The translations under genes were made by a program, and so were the position numbers. From the NCBI GenBank assembly GCA_032622095.1, contig CP136067.1, positions 45,489,549-45,553,548 of the forward strand: a stretch of 64,000 bases of DNA, written 5' to 3'. The notes beneath the pieces were generated by a model. That model saw only the letters and a program-made list of their open reading frames with translations. It did not search any database and was not told the DNA's origin. Shown piece by piece: positions 33,225-44,440 of this stretch. Position 1 is the stretch's first letter; the number at the start of each line of letters is the position of its first letter. This DNA comes from Siphonodentalium dalli. Its lineage: Eukaryota; Mollusca; Scaphopoda; Gadilida; Siphonodentaliidae.

Positions 33225-35129
33225 CGAGTACGATATGATTTTTATGATGATGAGGACAGCGATGATAGTGATGGCGATGATTATGATAAAAGTATTGATA
33301 ATTATGATGATAATGATGGCGATGATTATGATAAAAGTATTGATAATTATGATGATAGTGATGGCGATGATTATGATAAAAGTATTGATAATTATGATGA
33401 TAATGATGGCGATGATTATGATAAAAGTATTGATACTTATGATGATAATGATGGCGATGATTATGATAAAAGTATTGATAATTATGATGATAGTGATGGC
33501 GATGATTATGATAAAAGTATTGATAATTATGATGGCGATGATTATGATAAAAGTATTGATAATTATGATGATAATGATGGCGATGATTATGATAAAAGTA
33601 TTGATAATTATGATGATAATGATGGCGATGATTATGATAAAAGTATTGATAATTATGATGATAGTGATGGCGATGATTATGATAACAGTATTGATAATTA
33701 TGATGATAATGATGGCGATGATTATGATAAAAGAATTGATAATTATGATGATAATGATGGCGATGATTATGATAAAAGTATTGATAATTATGATGATAAT
33801 AATGGTGATGATTATGATAAAGGTATTGATAATTATGATGATAGTGATGGCGATGATTATGATAAAAGTATTGATAATTATGATGATAATGATGGCGATG
33901 ATTATGATAAAAGTATTGATAATTATGATGATAATGATGGCGATGATTATGATAAAAGTATTGATAATTATGATGATAATGATGGCGATGATTATGATAA
34001 AAGTATTGATAATTATGATGATAGTGATGGCGATGATTATGATAAAAGTATTGATAATTATGATGATAGTGATGGCGATGATTATGATAAAAGTATTGAT
34101 AATTATGATGATAGTGATGGCGATGATTATGATAAAAGTATTGATAATTATGATGATAATGATGGCGATGATTATGATAAAAGTATTGATAATTATGATG
34201 ATAGTGATGGCGATGATTATGATAAAAGTATTGATAATTATGATGATAATGATGGCGATGATTATGATAAAAGTATTGATAATTATGATGATAATGATGG
34301 TGATGATTATGATAAAAGTATTGATAATTATGATGATAGTGATGGCGATGATTATGATAAAAGTATTGATAATTATAATGATAATGATGATGATGATGAT
34401 GAAGGTTATGATGATGATGCTAGTGATTATGAGGACGATGATGATGATAGTGATGATTATGATAAAAGTATTGATGATTATGATAATGATAATGATGATG
34501 ATGAAGGTGATGATGATGATGCTAGTGTTTATTATGATTATGATGATGATGATAGTGATGATTATGATAAAAGTATTGATAATTATGATGATAATGATGG
34601 TGATGATTATGACAAACGTATTGATGATTATGATAATGATAATGATGATGATGAAGGTGATGATGATGATGATGCTAGTGTTTACTAGGATGATGATGAT
34701 GATGATGATGATAGTGATGATTATGATAACAGTATTGATAATTATGATAATGATGGTGGTGATGATGATGATTATGTTGATGATGCTAGTGATTAGGAGG
34801 ACGATGACGGTAGTGGTGGCGGTTATGATGAAAGTGCTGATGATTGTGTTTATGGTGTTGCTGATGATGCTCATGATGATGAAAGTGCTGATGATTGTGT
34901 TTATGATGCTCATGATGATGAAAGTGCTGATGATGATGATGACGAAGACGATTATGATAATGATAACGACGATGAAAGTACTGAGGATTGTGTTTATGGT
35001 GTTGATGATGATCATGATAACGACGACGACGATGATGATGATGATGATGATAGTGATATCGTTGATGAAACTGCTGATGATTGTGATCCTGATAACATCA
35101 CAGAGGGACCAGATGACCAGGTTTGGTAG
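33225..35129 (+). repeat. 45-bp GAT-rich minisatellite with an Asp-rich open frame
   Basis: About 24 copies of a 45-bp unit from 33260 to 34370, then higher-order GAT-rich repeats to about 35090. All indels are multiples of three, so several frames stay open. One plus frame (codons starting at positions divisible by three) begins after a TGA at 33222. It has no ATG and reads DDYDKSIDNYDDNDG repeatedly for 487 codons to TAG at 34686. It continues past a second TAG (34794) to a final TAG at 35127, ending ESADDCVYGV and then CDPDNITEGPDDQVW. Both internal stops replace Tyr (TAT) of sister repeats. The frames giving runs of Ile or Met are by-products. Probably a microsatellite expansion. A decayed acidic protein is the alternative. 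Confidence 0.85.
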
Positions 35130-35293
35130 AATGCACTTTTGAATCAGTGCGATATTCATTGGGGAAATATGTTTATCACAGAGTGTGACCATGCGGTGGC
35201 TATCAAACGACTTCGTATTGATTTGATAACAAGACATGCGAAGCATAACAAATCGAATAGAAGACATTTTATCACAAGCAGTTGACAGCTATA

Positions 35294-35820
35294 GCCTAGG
35301 TGGTGCGACCATCATTTTCTTATGGGAAAATTACTCTAGTTTTCGAATTCAGAGGGCGTCGAGCCGAAACCGGTTATAAATATCGATTTTCGCTAACGTT
35401 TTCCAGACATAGTTTTACAGAGTTGACGAGAGAAACTTTGTCTGAATCGCCATTCATTTTGTGACGCTTCACGTTAAATTCTTTCCAAGACATCGCGAAA
35501 TCACAACTAAAGCAGACAAACGATGTTGAATCGGATGAAGTATATATATCGACATTTGCCCCATAAGTGTTCAAATATATGTTCAATGTTCCCATTTTGA
35601 TGCCAAGTTGTCTACTGCCTGTCAACCGCTGAAAATATGTAAATTTTTCGGTAGGGTACCCTATTAAACATATACAGCGAACATCGGTATTGTGTCACCT
35701 GCATTTTCGGCCCAGCGCTCACTGAATTAGAACACTATACAGCAATTTTCCCATAAGGAGATGATGGTCACACAAACTTCCACAATGTGCGGCGGTCACA
35801 CCCGCACCCGCCTAGACTAT
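35294..35820. mobile_element. Element with subterminal inverted blocks
   Basis: The left TAGCCTAGGTGGTGCGACCA, then CTTATGGGAAAATTACT, is mirrored on the right by ATTTTCCCATAAGGAGATGA, TGGTCACAC and CCGCCTAGACTA, with extra bases in the right arm. It contains an 83-codon minus frame (35374-35625) with CFSCDFAMSWKEFNVKRH. This is zinc-finger-like but lacks a proper last histidine, so I do not call a gene. Confidence 0.55.
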
Positions 35821-35912
35821 TAGTGTATATATGAGAATTATGTTTTCCGCGACACATGTTTTCTACTTAGTATAAGATGAGTCCACATATATGTGCACGC
35901 TTGATAAAATCG

Positions 35913-36095
35913 ACTTCAAACGGACATGGCTCAATTGAATATCGAAATAAATAAATGCAAATACCGATATACATTCTTGATATACCAAGAAAAGGTGAGT
36001 AATTTTGCATCTGGTCTCAAGTTTTCGTACACATGTGAAAGAAACGTTCTTTATTTTACCATATCAGGGGTAGCCCATAACAAGGCGCTGCATTT
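35913..36095 (-). mobile_element. Family A relic
   Basis: Opens with AAACGGACATGGCTCA, the reverse complement of the family A right end, and holds one box (AACGTTCTTT near 36043) followed by TTACCATATCAGG. The left end is lost. Confidence 0.55.
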
Positions 36096-36194
36096 ATTAT
36101 ATCATGCTAAGGAAACATGTGTCCGGTTTGTTCTAACTCATTGGCTTGAATAAGTCTTTCTGCTGCATTTATAGACTGTACCATATTATTTCAG

Positions 36195-36590
36195 GTAGCG
36201 GTGACGACGATGACGATGATGATGATGATGACTGCATGCTAGTGATAATGGTGATGAAGATAATGGAGATGATAATGACGATGATGCCGATGACGGTGAC
36301 ACAAACACATACAGATGGCGGGTTCTGACGACGACGATGATATTGATGACGATAGTTGAGGATGATGATGATAGCGGCGACAGTGATTATGCTGATGATG
36401 CGGACGATAAGCCTTCTAATGATGACGGTGGTGATGACAACGAAGATGATGATTACGATTACGATGATGATGATTATGATGATGATGTGGATTATGATGA
36501 TGATGATGATGCTGATGGTGATGAAGATTAGCATGATACAGATGACGATTATATATAGTGATGATGAGATGATGACGATGACTATGTTGT
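36195..36590 (+). repeat. GAT/GAC-rich microsatellite, second block
   Basis: Interrupted GAT repeats. A short acidic frame (36337-36531, DDDDYDDDVDYDDDDD) ends at TAG. TTATTTCAGGTAG at about 36190 resembles an acceptor but leads nowhere clear. Confidence 0.85.
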
Positions 36591-36838
36591 AAATAGTGTA
36601 TATATGTTCACATTCATCTCTAATTTCATGTTAATTCATGATTGAGTTATTAAAGCATTCATAATGCGCTACCACATTGATTCGTTTGAGGGTCTCACAG
36701 TCTCGTCTCATACGCGGATATATCAAATTTTCAAAGAGGCACCTTTACACGATACTTACGTTTATGACCTATCCACAAAGCAAAAATATTTACCTATCGA
36801 AAAACCGTTTAGGCTTCGGTGCTCATTAACGATATATA

Positions 36839-37299
36839 TTAAAGCCACATCACGGTTGGCGCTCCGAAATGCGAATAATATTATTAGCTTTTGAATATTT
36901 CGAGGTTTCGAAATAGGTCGATAAATATCTTAACTGCCTTTCTACGAGCATTCTCTAACCCAAAATAGACGCATTGAAGTAATGAAAAATGCAACTATGA
37001 ACAAAGTGTTTGGGTCCCAAACAAAAAACAGCCATGTGCTTGACATGGAACAGCCATGTGCTTGACATGGAACAGAACAGAGCGTTCCGTGTTATTCTAT
37101 GCCTGATATGGTAGCAATAAAGAGCGTTTATCTGACTTTGATTTAAAACGGCTGGAAAATGGCTGTGACTTTGGCAAGTGTTTTTCAAAGCATATGAAGC
37201 CGGCATATCAATATTTCGTGTACTAATCGACCTAACGTAATCGTCCCTCTAAATTACGTTGACAAAATTTGGAGGTTCGAATTAGCCATGTCCGTTTAA
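36839..37299 (+). mobile_element. TTAA-bounded MITE, family A copy 3
   Basis: Ends TTAA-AGCCACATCACGG and AGCCATGTCCGT-TTAA. Contains a tandem duplication of GCCATGTGCTTGACATGGAA near 37032-37072. Boxes at 37077 (one change) and 37119. Confidence 0.83.
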
Positions 37300-37764
37300 A
37301 CAACAATTTTGTTGATGCGTTTCAAGGTTAAATTGATTGTTGTGATTTTTAGATGAGGTACATGCATGTGGATTTCGAGATGAATGTTACACTGGATGGA
37401 AGTAATTTTCAATTATTAATTCCTTGCGCAGGCCGATAATAATATAATTTAATGTATTGGTAACCACGGTTGTGTATATGTCTGTGACGCACTTCAATCT
37501 TTCTTTCTAAATCAATATGGCATACCGATAAATAGAACAATGGCGACACCGGTCAACCGTCAATGAGGATGGGACCTTAATTCGATAAATCTAATCAGTA
37601 TAATTGTTTCTACACAGCGTGAACTGATAACATTGATAATTATATTGTAGGTCAAATTACTTACAGTAAAAATATACACGCACTAGCTGATGTGCCAGAC
37701 TTCGTCTGGGCTATTTAGATATTTCTTTATGATCGCCTCCGTCTGAGGAGAAAGAAAAAAACTA
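37300..37764. other. Unassigned stretch
   Basis: No feature recognised. Confidence 0.3.
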
Positions 37765-38050
37765 TTGTTCGATCGGTCCAGAAACATGCCTACATGGGCG
37801 TATATGAGGGAGGTCAATGTCAAGGACACGGTCGCATGTGAAATTGGAGCCGCTCATATTATTCACAGGATCAAAGTAGGCCTACATACAAAATTTGAGT
37901 CGGATCGGTCAAGCAGTTTTCGAGTCTATAACAAACACACATACATACAGACAGACAGGCAGACGGAGTTTCCAAAAATATATAGGAGATTATTCAGCAT
38001 GCTCTCCTGGATCATAAGCTCAAATGAACCTGTTTGGAGGTCGAAATAGA
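37765..38050 (+). repeat. Dispersed repeat ending in (ACAG)n
   Basis: Contains AAATTTGAGTCGGATCGGTC and CAGACAGACAGGCAGACGG, the layout of many diverged invertebrate interspersed repeats. The 94-codon frame over it is not a gene. Confidence 0.5.
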
Positions 38051-38081
38051 TTCAATATGGCACTATTTGAGCAATATGTTA

Positions 38082-38549
38082 TATGTGACCCGCCATATCA
38101 AATCCAGTCGTAAGTCGGGATGTTTTTACCCTGTGCCAATGCATTATCTTATATATGCGAGTCGACCATAGGTCGCCTCGCATATATAAGAGAATGCATT
38201 GGCCTAACAATTTTTTACAATTTTAATAATTTTTTCTTGTATTCTTTAACAATTTTATAATTTTACCCATACAGGGCCCCAGACAAACATGAGCAGACGA
38301 CACTCTTCTATATGCTTCTATATATGTGTGGGGCTCCCTGCAGGGTTTAAATGGATGTTTTTTTATTTTATGTCCTAAAAATTGTAAGAAACATTTATTT
38401 AAAAAAAATGATAAAAAATTGTTAGGCCAATGCATTCTCTTATATATGCGAGGCGACCTATGGTCGACTCGCATATATAAGAGAATGCATTGGCACAGGG
38501 TAAAACAAATCCCGACTTACGACTGGATTTGATATGGCAGGTCACATAT
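38082..38549. mobile_element. Twin-hairpin element with unrelated ~45-bp ends, family F
   Basis: Ends TATGTGACCYGCCATATCAA, then ATCCAGTCGTAAGTCGGGAT, in inverted orientation on both sides. Directly inside these begin the same CCCTGTGCCAATGCATT hairpins seen in family E (38131-38203 and 38425-38495). The outer ends share nothing with E or G. The spacer contains a short insertion around 38270-38385. Confidence 0.85.
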
Positions 38550-38587
38550 ACAAGCCTATCTGGGTGGCGATGTGTTTTCACCGTGGT

Positions 38588-38751
38588 CCATCTAGCCCTC
38601 CAGCGCAGGCGTGAGGGTTCAAATCCACATGTTTCCATCGTGGATTTTTAATTCGAAATCTTTATCTGGTTGAGTTGCCAGTTACTCGCCTGAGGCCGGT
38701 GGTTTGCAAATGTCGCGTTATGGCCTTATTTGATGAAAGCGACATTAAACC

Positions 38752-38780
<29 letters not shown>
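38588..38780 (+). mobile_element. 5'-truncated tRNA-derived SINE, copy 4
   Basis: Starts just inside the tRNA head (CCCTCCAGCGCAGGCG), with B box GGGTTCAAATCC and body GAGTTGCCAGTTACTCGCC. Ends AAGCGACATTAAACCCC then (CAAT)n. Target duplication CACCGTGGT at 38579-38587 and 38781-38789. Confidence 0.88.
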
Positions 38781-38782
<2 letters not shown>

Positions 38783-38789
38783 CCGTGGT

Positions 38790-39211
38790 TAGTGCCATTT
38801 AACGGAAAATTGTTCACTCTGGGTCTATTTTAGAATTAAATAAGTCCAATATGAACCTATGTGAATATTTAGGTTCGATGTGAACATATTTTCACGAGAA
38901 GATGCTGCATTATGTCACTACGAGATCGAAGCAGTGGGAAGCTCGACTATCACACTTGCTCACGTGATCACGACCCTAGAAACCATATTATTGCTTCAAG
39001 GTCATGCGAACCTGATTCGAGTTTTATAGTGCTGTGTTAGTCAAATACACCTTTTCGCATTATTAGCTGAATGATTAGACACATTTCACACAATGGAACA
39101 CTACTGATAAGAATTACGAATAGGGTTTGTTTATTTGTTTGAACATATTTTATATGAACCCAGTTTACATGAATACATTTTATACTTTCAATATTTATAT
39201 ATTGTATTATG
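38790..39211. other. Unassigned stretch
   Basis: No gene or repeat recognised. Confidence 0.3.
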
Positions 39212-39226
39212 TTTGGACTCAAAGTT

Positions 39227-39733
39227 TTTTTTTTTTTTTTTTAATATTTTTATTGCGACAAAATATATAGTCTTACAAAACATAACGTTGACATTACACA
39301 TGGTAGATTTGTATCAATAGAAATTCAGGAATATTGTATTGTGTAATATAATTTAACTTGTCATTTCCCCCCCATAATTTTGGACCCGGGTGGGGAAGGG
39401 GGGGGGGCAAAAGAAAAACGACCAATGTTTTATTCACTATTCTATATATAACGATGTATACTATAAGTTATTGTTCAAGTTTGTATTGTATATTGCTGTT
39501 ATTTGGAATCAGAAGATTGGATCTCTAATATTAATTATGTTACACCAGCAGCATTAATATTTGATTGCTTGCCGAAAACCAATGTCAGGGTGTGTTGGTG
39601 CGTTACGCAGGTTTTAGGGTTGGCATGTGCAGTCACACATTAAATTAAAATAGTTCTTCTAGATAAGACCATCTTTGTTTAAATTTAGTGTATTGACCTT
39701 TATTATAATAAAAAACACGCTCAGATTGAAAAA
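39227..39733 (-). mobile_element. Poly(A) retroposon with 15-bp target duplication, likely 5'-truncated LINE
   Basis: TTTGGACTCAAAGTT is present at 39212-39226 and 39734-39748. On the minus strand the insert ends GCAATAAAAATATTA plus poly(A), so an AATAAA signal lies just before the tail. Near its minus-strand 5' end the frame reads SERVFYYNKGQYTKFKQRW, then SYLEELF. This resembles the C-terminal K-x-x-RW end of L1/Tx1-type ORF2 proteins, a weak resemblance. Contains homopolymer G/C runs near 39370-39410. Confidence 0.75.
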
Positions 39734-39748
39734 TTTGGACTCAAAGTT

Positions 39749-40150
39749 AGCTTAGTTGGAATGTAGTGCCTAAAAAGGGGGTCGAGATTGAGGGTGAGTT
39801 CCAAAGGGGGGATATAGGCACCATGACGAACTGAGCCGGATTTTGATAGCAATATGGGCGAATACATGAAGATATAGGCTTATTGGGATTTTGAAAACTT
39901 TCCGTCAATGAATCTACCTGACGATGCAATGTACGTTTGCGTGCTGCTAAACAAATTATCATATTTATACGAATTCATACGGTACTGCCTCATTATAATA
40001 TCTGTTACGATTACGGTATATGGGTTTAAATAAAATACACAAATACATCATACAGTAATAAGTAGGAGATAGTTTCTCGGCATGGTCCTCCATTGTGTCC
40101 TTAAATTTGTTATATCTTAATTTGTCTATCGCACACTATTTATTTACACA
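39749..40150. other. Unassigned stretch
   Basis: A minus frame at 39747-39962 with RKRTLHRQVDSLTESF has a plausible composition but no known family. It abuts the retroposon target site. Confidence 0.25.
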
Positions 40151-40151
40151 C

Positions 40152-40614
40152 TGTCTTAAAGCCTGAGTTTAGTGTGCCTGTCATTTGCAGAATGAGGCCT
40201 CCAGAGGGTGAATTTAGTGACGCTATCCCGCATAGCGGGCTAGCATCACTAAATTCACCCTCAGGAGACCTCATTCTGCGTAGGCCTCATCTTCTCTGCA
40301 AAGTTTCTTTATTATCAAATTTCTATGGAAATTCTTCACAATGATTCTATTTCTTTTTTTTATTTATTTTCTCTATATCCCCAAATTGGCAGACGACACA
40401 TTGCATAATCGAGGTTCCTCATGGGTGTTCATCACAATATTCCCCATTTGGGAACTTCAATATGAGCAGATGAGGCCATGCAGAATGAGGTCCACAGAGC
40501 GTGAATTTAGTGATGCTACTCCGCTATGCTGTATAGCGTCACTAAATTCACCCTCTGGGGACCTCATTCTGCAAATGAAAGGCACGCTAAACTCAGGCTT
40601 GCACATTGTATGTA
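40152..40614. mobile_element. Twin-hairpin MITE, family I copy 1
   Basis: Inverted ends AAGCCTGAGTTTAGTGTGCC, then TTTGCAGAATGAGG. Each end leads straight into a ~95-bp hairpin: 40189-40279, with GAGGGTGAATTTAGTGACGC and CCCGCATAGCGGG at the apex, and 40481-40573. The central spacer is AT-rich. A diverged copy is at 47590-47995. Confidence 0.8.
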
Positions 40615-41117
40615 TAGAGCTTAATAATACAGTGTTTTAACACGAGGATCGCATTGCAAAAGATAAAAAAAAAAAAACCTACATATATTCACCGGCTATA
40701 TATATGAACAACTGACAAACATGCAAGATAGCCCGACCAAAATACCCTATGGGACACATATACTTGCGAAGTGTTACTTAGTCCCCGTTTCTAGCACACC
40801 GCTGTGATTATACTAGATATTAGCGAAAAAGGACATCGGCTATCTCCGAGACCAGCCATTATAAATCTCCAGAACCAATAACACGTGACAGCCAATTCCA
40901 CGTTAATCATCATTGTTTCGGATTCGACTAGCTCATTTCATTCTCACGTACTGTGTTTAAATATATTGTTGATTCTCCATTATGCAAGTATATCCTCACA
41001 CGACTTGACACTATTTGCATTTTCACATTTTGTTCTACCTTATAAGTTGTCGCAATGCCTATACATAATGCTTCTATACCGATAGCTTGTTAAGCAAATC
41101 TCAGCAATACTTCAGGG
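40615..41117. other. Unassigned stretch
   Basis: Nothing supported; a run of A at 40660-40675. Confidence 0.3.
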
Positions 41118-41230
41118 CCGGATTCATCATCTCCGAGTTTGAACCTGGTTTAAACCTACATTGGTGGTCGCGGGTCTAAGGAAGCGTTTGTGATTGTTCA
41201 GTGGCTGGTTGATTCGGTAAGATGGACATA
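41118..41230 (+). mobile_element. Family O, solo arm
   Basis: Matches the right arm of the element at 55065-55468 (TCCGAGTTTGAACCTGGTTT, AACCTACATTGG, GCGTTTGTGATTGTTCAGT, GGTTGATTCGGT). The partner arm is absent nearby. Confidence 0.65.
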
Positions 41231-41955
41231 ATCAAAATACCCAGTTACCAGGCGCAATACAAGTAGAATGATTATTGACACGCCCTCAGTTAACGCGAAG
41301 AACGCTTTTAACAACCCTATTGTGAGAACGATTCAAGTGTGACATGATAATGCCAAGCCGTCATGCACTATCCAACTTATAGACACGCCTCAACCGAGGT
41401 AATGGACTTCCATCCATGTAAACCGCTATCCAGAAAATACGGATTCAGAAATTAGCCAAAAACTCAGACACCCAAACCCAACAACATGTAGATTCATCCG
41501 CTGTTTTCGGGTAACCTTGCGAAGACAGGCAAGATTGTGTTCTCTATTACGACATTAATCAGTTTCTGGTATACAGTAGTGTCCAACACAGTAGGAAAAG
41601 CATCGTTAGCAGAATTAGCCCAAGTAACAGTAATGAGAATTCATGACAGCACAAGCCAGATATACTATATAGTATATCTGATATAGCTTAGTGATTTGAG
41701 TCAGAGCTAGGTTAGTCATCATATGCTATACATCTAGCATAAGTCAACCCTCAAGACAAGTTAATAACGGTAACGGTATTATCAGTTAGTTTCACATAGA
41801 GTTCATGATTGTAGAAGTTGATTGCAATAGACGATGAAACGTTTGTTTTAATATGGGATATGTTGCGCGACTCTCTGACCAATATGTTTCTTATAGGATG
41901 CGGAACATTATATACTATTGTATAAAGTCCAAACGGGTCTTCGAAAGGAAAAACA
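41231..41955. other. Unassigned stretch
   Basis: No gene or clear repeat found. Confidence 0.3.
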
Positions 41956-41956
41956 G

Positions 41957-42172
41957 AATTTGCTACAAAACTCCACGATTTGTTTCTACATAAAAACTAG
42001 TTAGCTTGTTTTTTACTACAGAACTCGTTGATTTCTACTACAGAACCCGTGACCTCAAATTACTACATAACTCGTTGAATTTACTACAGAACTCGTTGAA
42101 TTTACTACAGAACTCGTGAGCCACCACGAAACTCGACGATTTTTTTACTACAGAACTCGTGACATCAGAGCA
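41957..42172 (+). repeat. Cluster of short repeats with variable spacers
   Basis: CTACAGAACTCGT or close variants occur about nine times, spaced 19-30 bases apart, mostly followed by T-rich spacers (TGATTT, TGAATTTA). Too irregular for a minisatellite. In a eukaryotic context it is not a CRISPR array. Confidence 0.75.
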
Positions 42173-42895
42173 GTGATATCATACAAGTTAGTCGGTCCGA
42201 TATCGACATTATCTTACGCACGAGGAGAGCGATGTCGGGAGGGGTGGCCAGATACCGCTAACTATGGCATAATAACGTGATATAATTAATTGGCTGAGAA
42301 TGAATTTAATTACTAGCTATGTAATACATCTAATGCGTTATCTTAACACGAAGTTCGTGTCTTGCTTTCTCTTCGTTTTAATCATCAATGTTATGTAGTA
42401 CCATAAACGTTTGAAAAAAAACGACAGCTCTATATTTTCTTCCCGTGGTCTACAGGTGCAATTTGTACGCGACGTATTTTCAGCGCTATATCAACGAATT
42501 TGTTAGGAAATCTTCGGCATAGGTATATCTTTAATTAAGATACCGCTTAGCAAGTTATCTATATACATGTATATATATACAATATACAAATGTCTGTTCG
42601 CGATTTTCTCCCCGACTCCTGGACCGATTTCAGCCAAATTTGGTGTGCTGACTCAGGGTATCCTGGCGAATGTAATAACTGTTTGATATTTTCCCTCAAA
42701 GAGGGAATGAACCTTTGTGCGAGTGACACATGCCCCTCCGACGCGGAATAAAGGCACCCGAAGAGAGCCTGTTTCCGCTCGTGTATAAATCATTTGGCGA
42801 TCGAACGAGCCATGTCCGTTTAGCTTCGTTGCACCATATCAACAGCATGCACTGGTCGATATAATAAGATTAGTCTGCCAGGTGACCAGGCTTGG
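42173..42895. other. Repeat debris
   Basis: 42590-42670 (GGACCGATTTCAGCCAAATT) is a diverged dispersed repeat. 42785-42822 (GAACGAGCCATGTCCGTTTA) is the right end of a family A element with the rest missing. Confidence 0.45.
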
Positions 42896-42897
42896 TA

Positions 42898-43277
42898 TTA
42901 ACCCTTTACCCAACAGAACGGCCCTGTGCCAATGCATTCTCTTATATATGCGAGTCGACCATAGATCGCCTCGCATATATAAGAGAATGCATTGGCTTAA
43001 CACATTAAAAATTATAAAAGAATGTAAGAAAAAATGGTAAAAAGTGTTTTTAAGCCAATGCATTCTCTTATATATGCGAGGCGACCCATGGTCGACTCGC
43101 ATATATAAGAGAATGCATTGGCACAGGGCATAACTGTAACTATCACAATGTGGTCAAGGAGCCGGTTCCAATGATATCCATATTTGTATATGGTTCTATT
43201 GAGACAGACCGAAGATATTTTAGGCTGTTGAAGCTTTATTTGGCCGGTTTTGGCCGGTTTGTTGGGTAAAGGGTTAC
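42898..43277 (+). mobile_element. Twin-hairpin MITE, family E copy 5
   Basis: TTAA on the left, TTAC on the right. Ends intact, both hairpins present, and the spacer between them is shortened to about 50 bases. Confidence 0.88.
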
Positions 43278-43469
43278 CTTCGTAATAGTTTGGATTGCCA
43301 CATAAAGGCGACCATAGACAGATGGTGCAAGTTAATGTTAATCCAATTTAGTGCAGTGCCAACATACTGAGAGTCAGTTTATGTTCGTTCGGTGCCGTCT
43401 AACAGTTTATTGTTTGCTCGTAGCTAATTCTTTATTAGTTATACACGTATGATCATTGCACATGATACA

Positions 43470-43662
43470 TAATGATGGTGACGAATGTGATGACGATGAC
43501 AATGTTGAAGATGGTGTTGGCGATGATGATGACGATGATTGTAATCATAATATGCCGATTGTGACGGTGACGATGATGATAACGATGAGGAGGAGAAGGA
43601 CGACGATAGTGATCTATGACGATGGTGGCGATGATGTTAATGATAATGATGTATGGAAGTGA
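43470..43662 (+). repeat. GAT/GAC-rich microsatellite, third block
   Basis: Interrupted (GAT)n/(GAC)n. The acidic 68-codon frame on the plus strand and the Ile-rich minus frame are by-products. Confidence 0.8.
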
Positions 43663-44335
43663 CCAGATAGCACGACACACAGGGGTAGCTTTATATATTG
43701 TATATATGTGATTTATTTCTTTATTCACGCCTGTCCATCTTTTGAGGAAAAATCTACATTTTTCTCAAAGTCAATAATATATGATTTCTTGGATCTGAGA
43801 ATAAAGCATATACAGCAGAAGTGACAACTGTTAACTAACTATGCTATCAATAATTACAGGTTGTCCACATGAATACTGCAGATGTACGCCCCGGCCTTCC
43901 GTCTTTGCATAGATCAGATGACAGGGTGTCCGAAAAATAATCAAGAGGTTTTGAGCCAAGCTTGTGGAATCATTGCTTTCTATTTTGTTTCAAGGATTTA
44001 TATTTACAAGGTTAATTTTCGTAATACCATAATTCGATTCAAGTTGTATAGTTGCATGAGTTACTCAGACCGATTTACCGCAATGTGCAGTCCTCATTGG
44101 CCACTTTCCTTGCGATATGGACAAATCTCGTGGCAAAAATGGCGGCGATTGTGGGTTCGAACGATCTTGACTCTAATAACTCGGCAGATGGATTTGTGAC
44201 CTTAAGCCCTCAAGCATGCAAAGGCTCGGTGGGTCGGTATGAACTCACTTCAGTGGCCCTAAGGTAAACTTTCTTGACGTTTGGCCTCATGATTCTTGAT
44301 ACACAACGTAATGACGGGGGAACTTACTTATTTTG
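43663..44335. other. Unassigned stretch
   Basis: A 105-codon plus frame (43882-44199) and an overlapping 71-codon frame have no domain. GTGGGTTCGAACGATC at 44151 resembles a tRNA B box, but no A box or cloverleaf was found. Confidence 0.3.
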
Positions 44336-44343
44336 AGGTGTTT

Positions 44344-44440
44344 ACTACCTTACTCGTATTTAAATTCGCGCAGTACTATTTTTCGCTCAGTTTTGAATTC
44401 GCACACTTTAAATTCGCGCACATAGCTGCGCGAATTACAA
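44344..44440. mobile_element. Small foldback element, family P copy 1
   Basis: CCTTACTCGTATTTAAATTC, then GCGCAGTACTATTTTTCGCT, with the inverted GCGCGAATT partner. Other copies: 45022-45107, 50474-50570 and 51335-51427. Confidence 0.68.

Noticed and set aside
33210-35267. 685- and 635-codon frames of Ile/Thr/Asn or Met/Ile repeats as genes
   Set aside because: Low-complexity translation of the GAT array in other frames, with no plausible protein.
35374-35625. Zinc-finger protein fragment (CFSCDFAMSWKEFNVKRH)
   Set aside because: Second histidine spacing is wrong and the frame lies within a short element; no second finger.
36146-36592. Acidic or Met-rich small genes at the second GAT block
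   Set aside because: Frames are by-products of interrupted GAT repeats; the acceptor-like TTATTTCAG leads to no sustained non-repetitive frame.
41957-42172. CRISPR-like array of repeats and spacers
   Set aside because: Repeats are short and imperfect, spacers are AT-rich and partly alike, no cas genes, and the context is eukaryotic.
44140-44200. tRNA gene or SINE at GTGGGTTCGAACGATC
   Set aside because: A B-box-like word only; no A box at the right distance and no acceptor stem.
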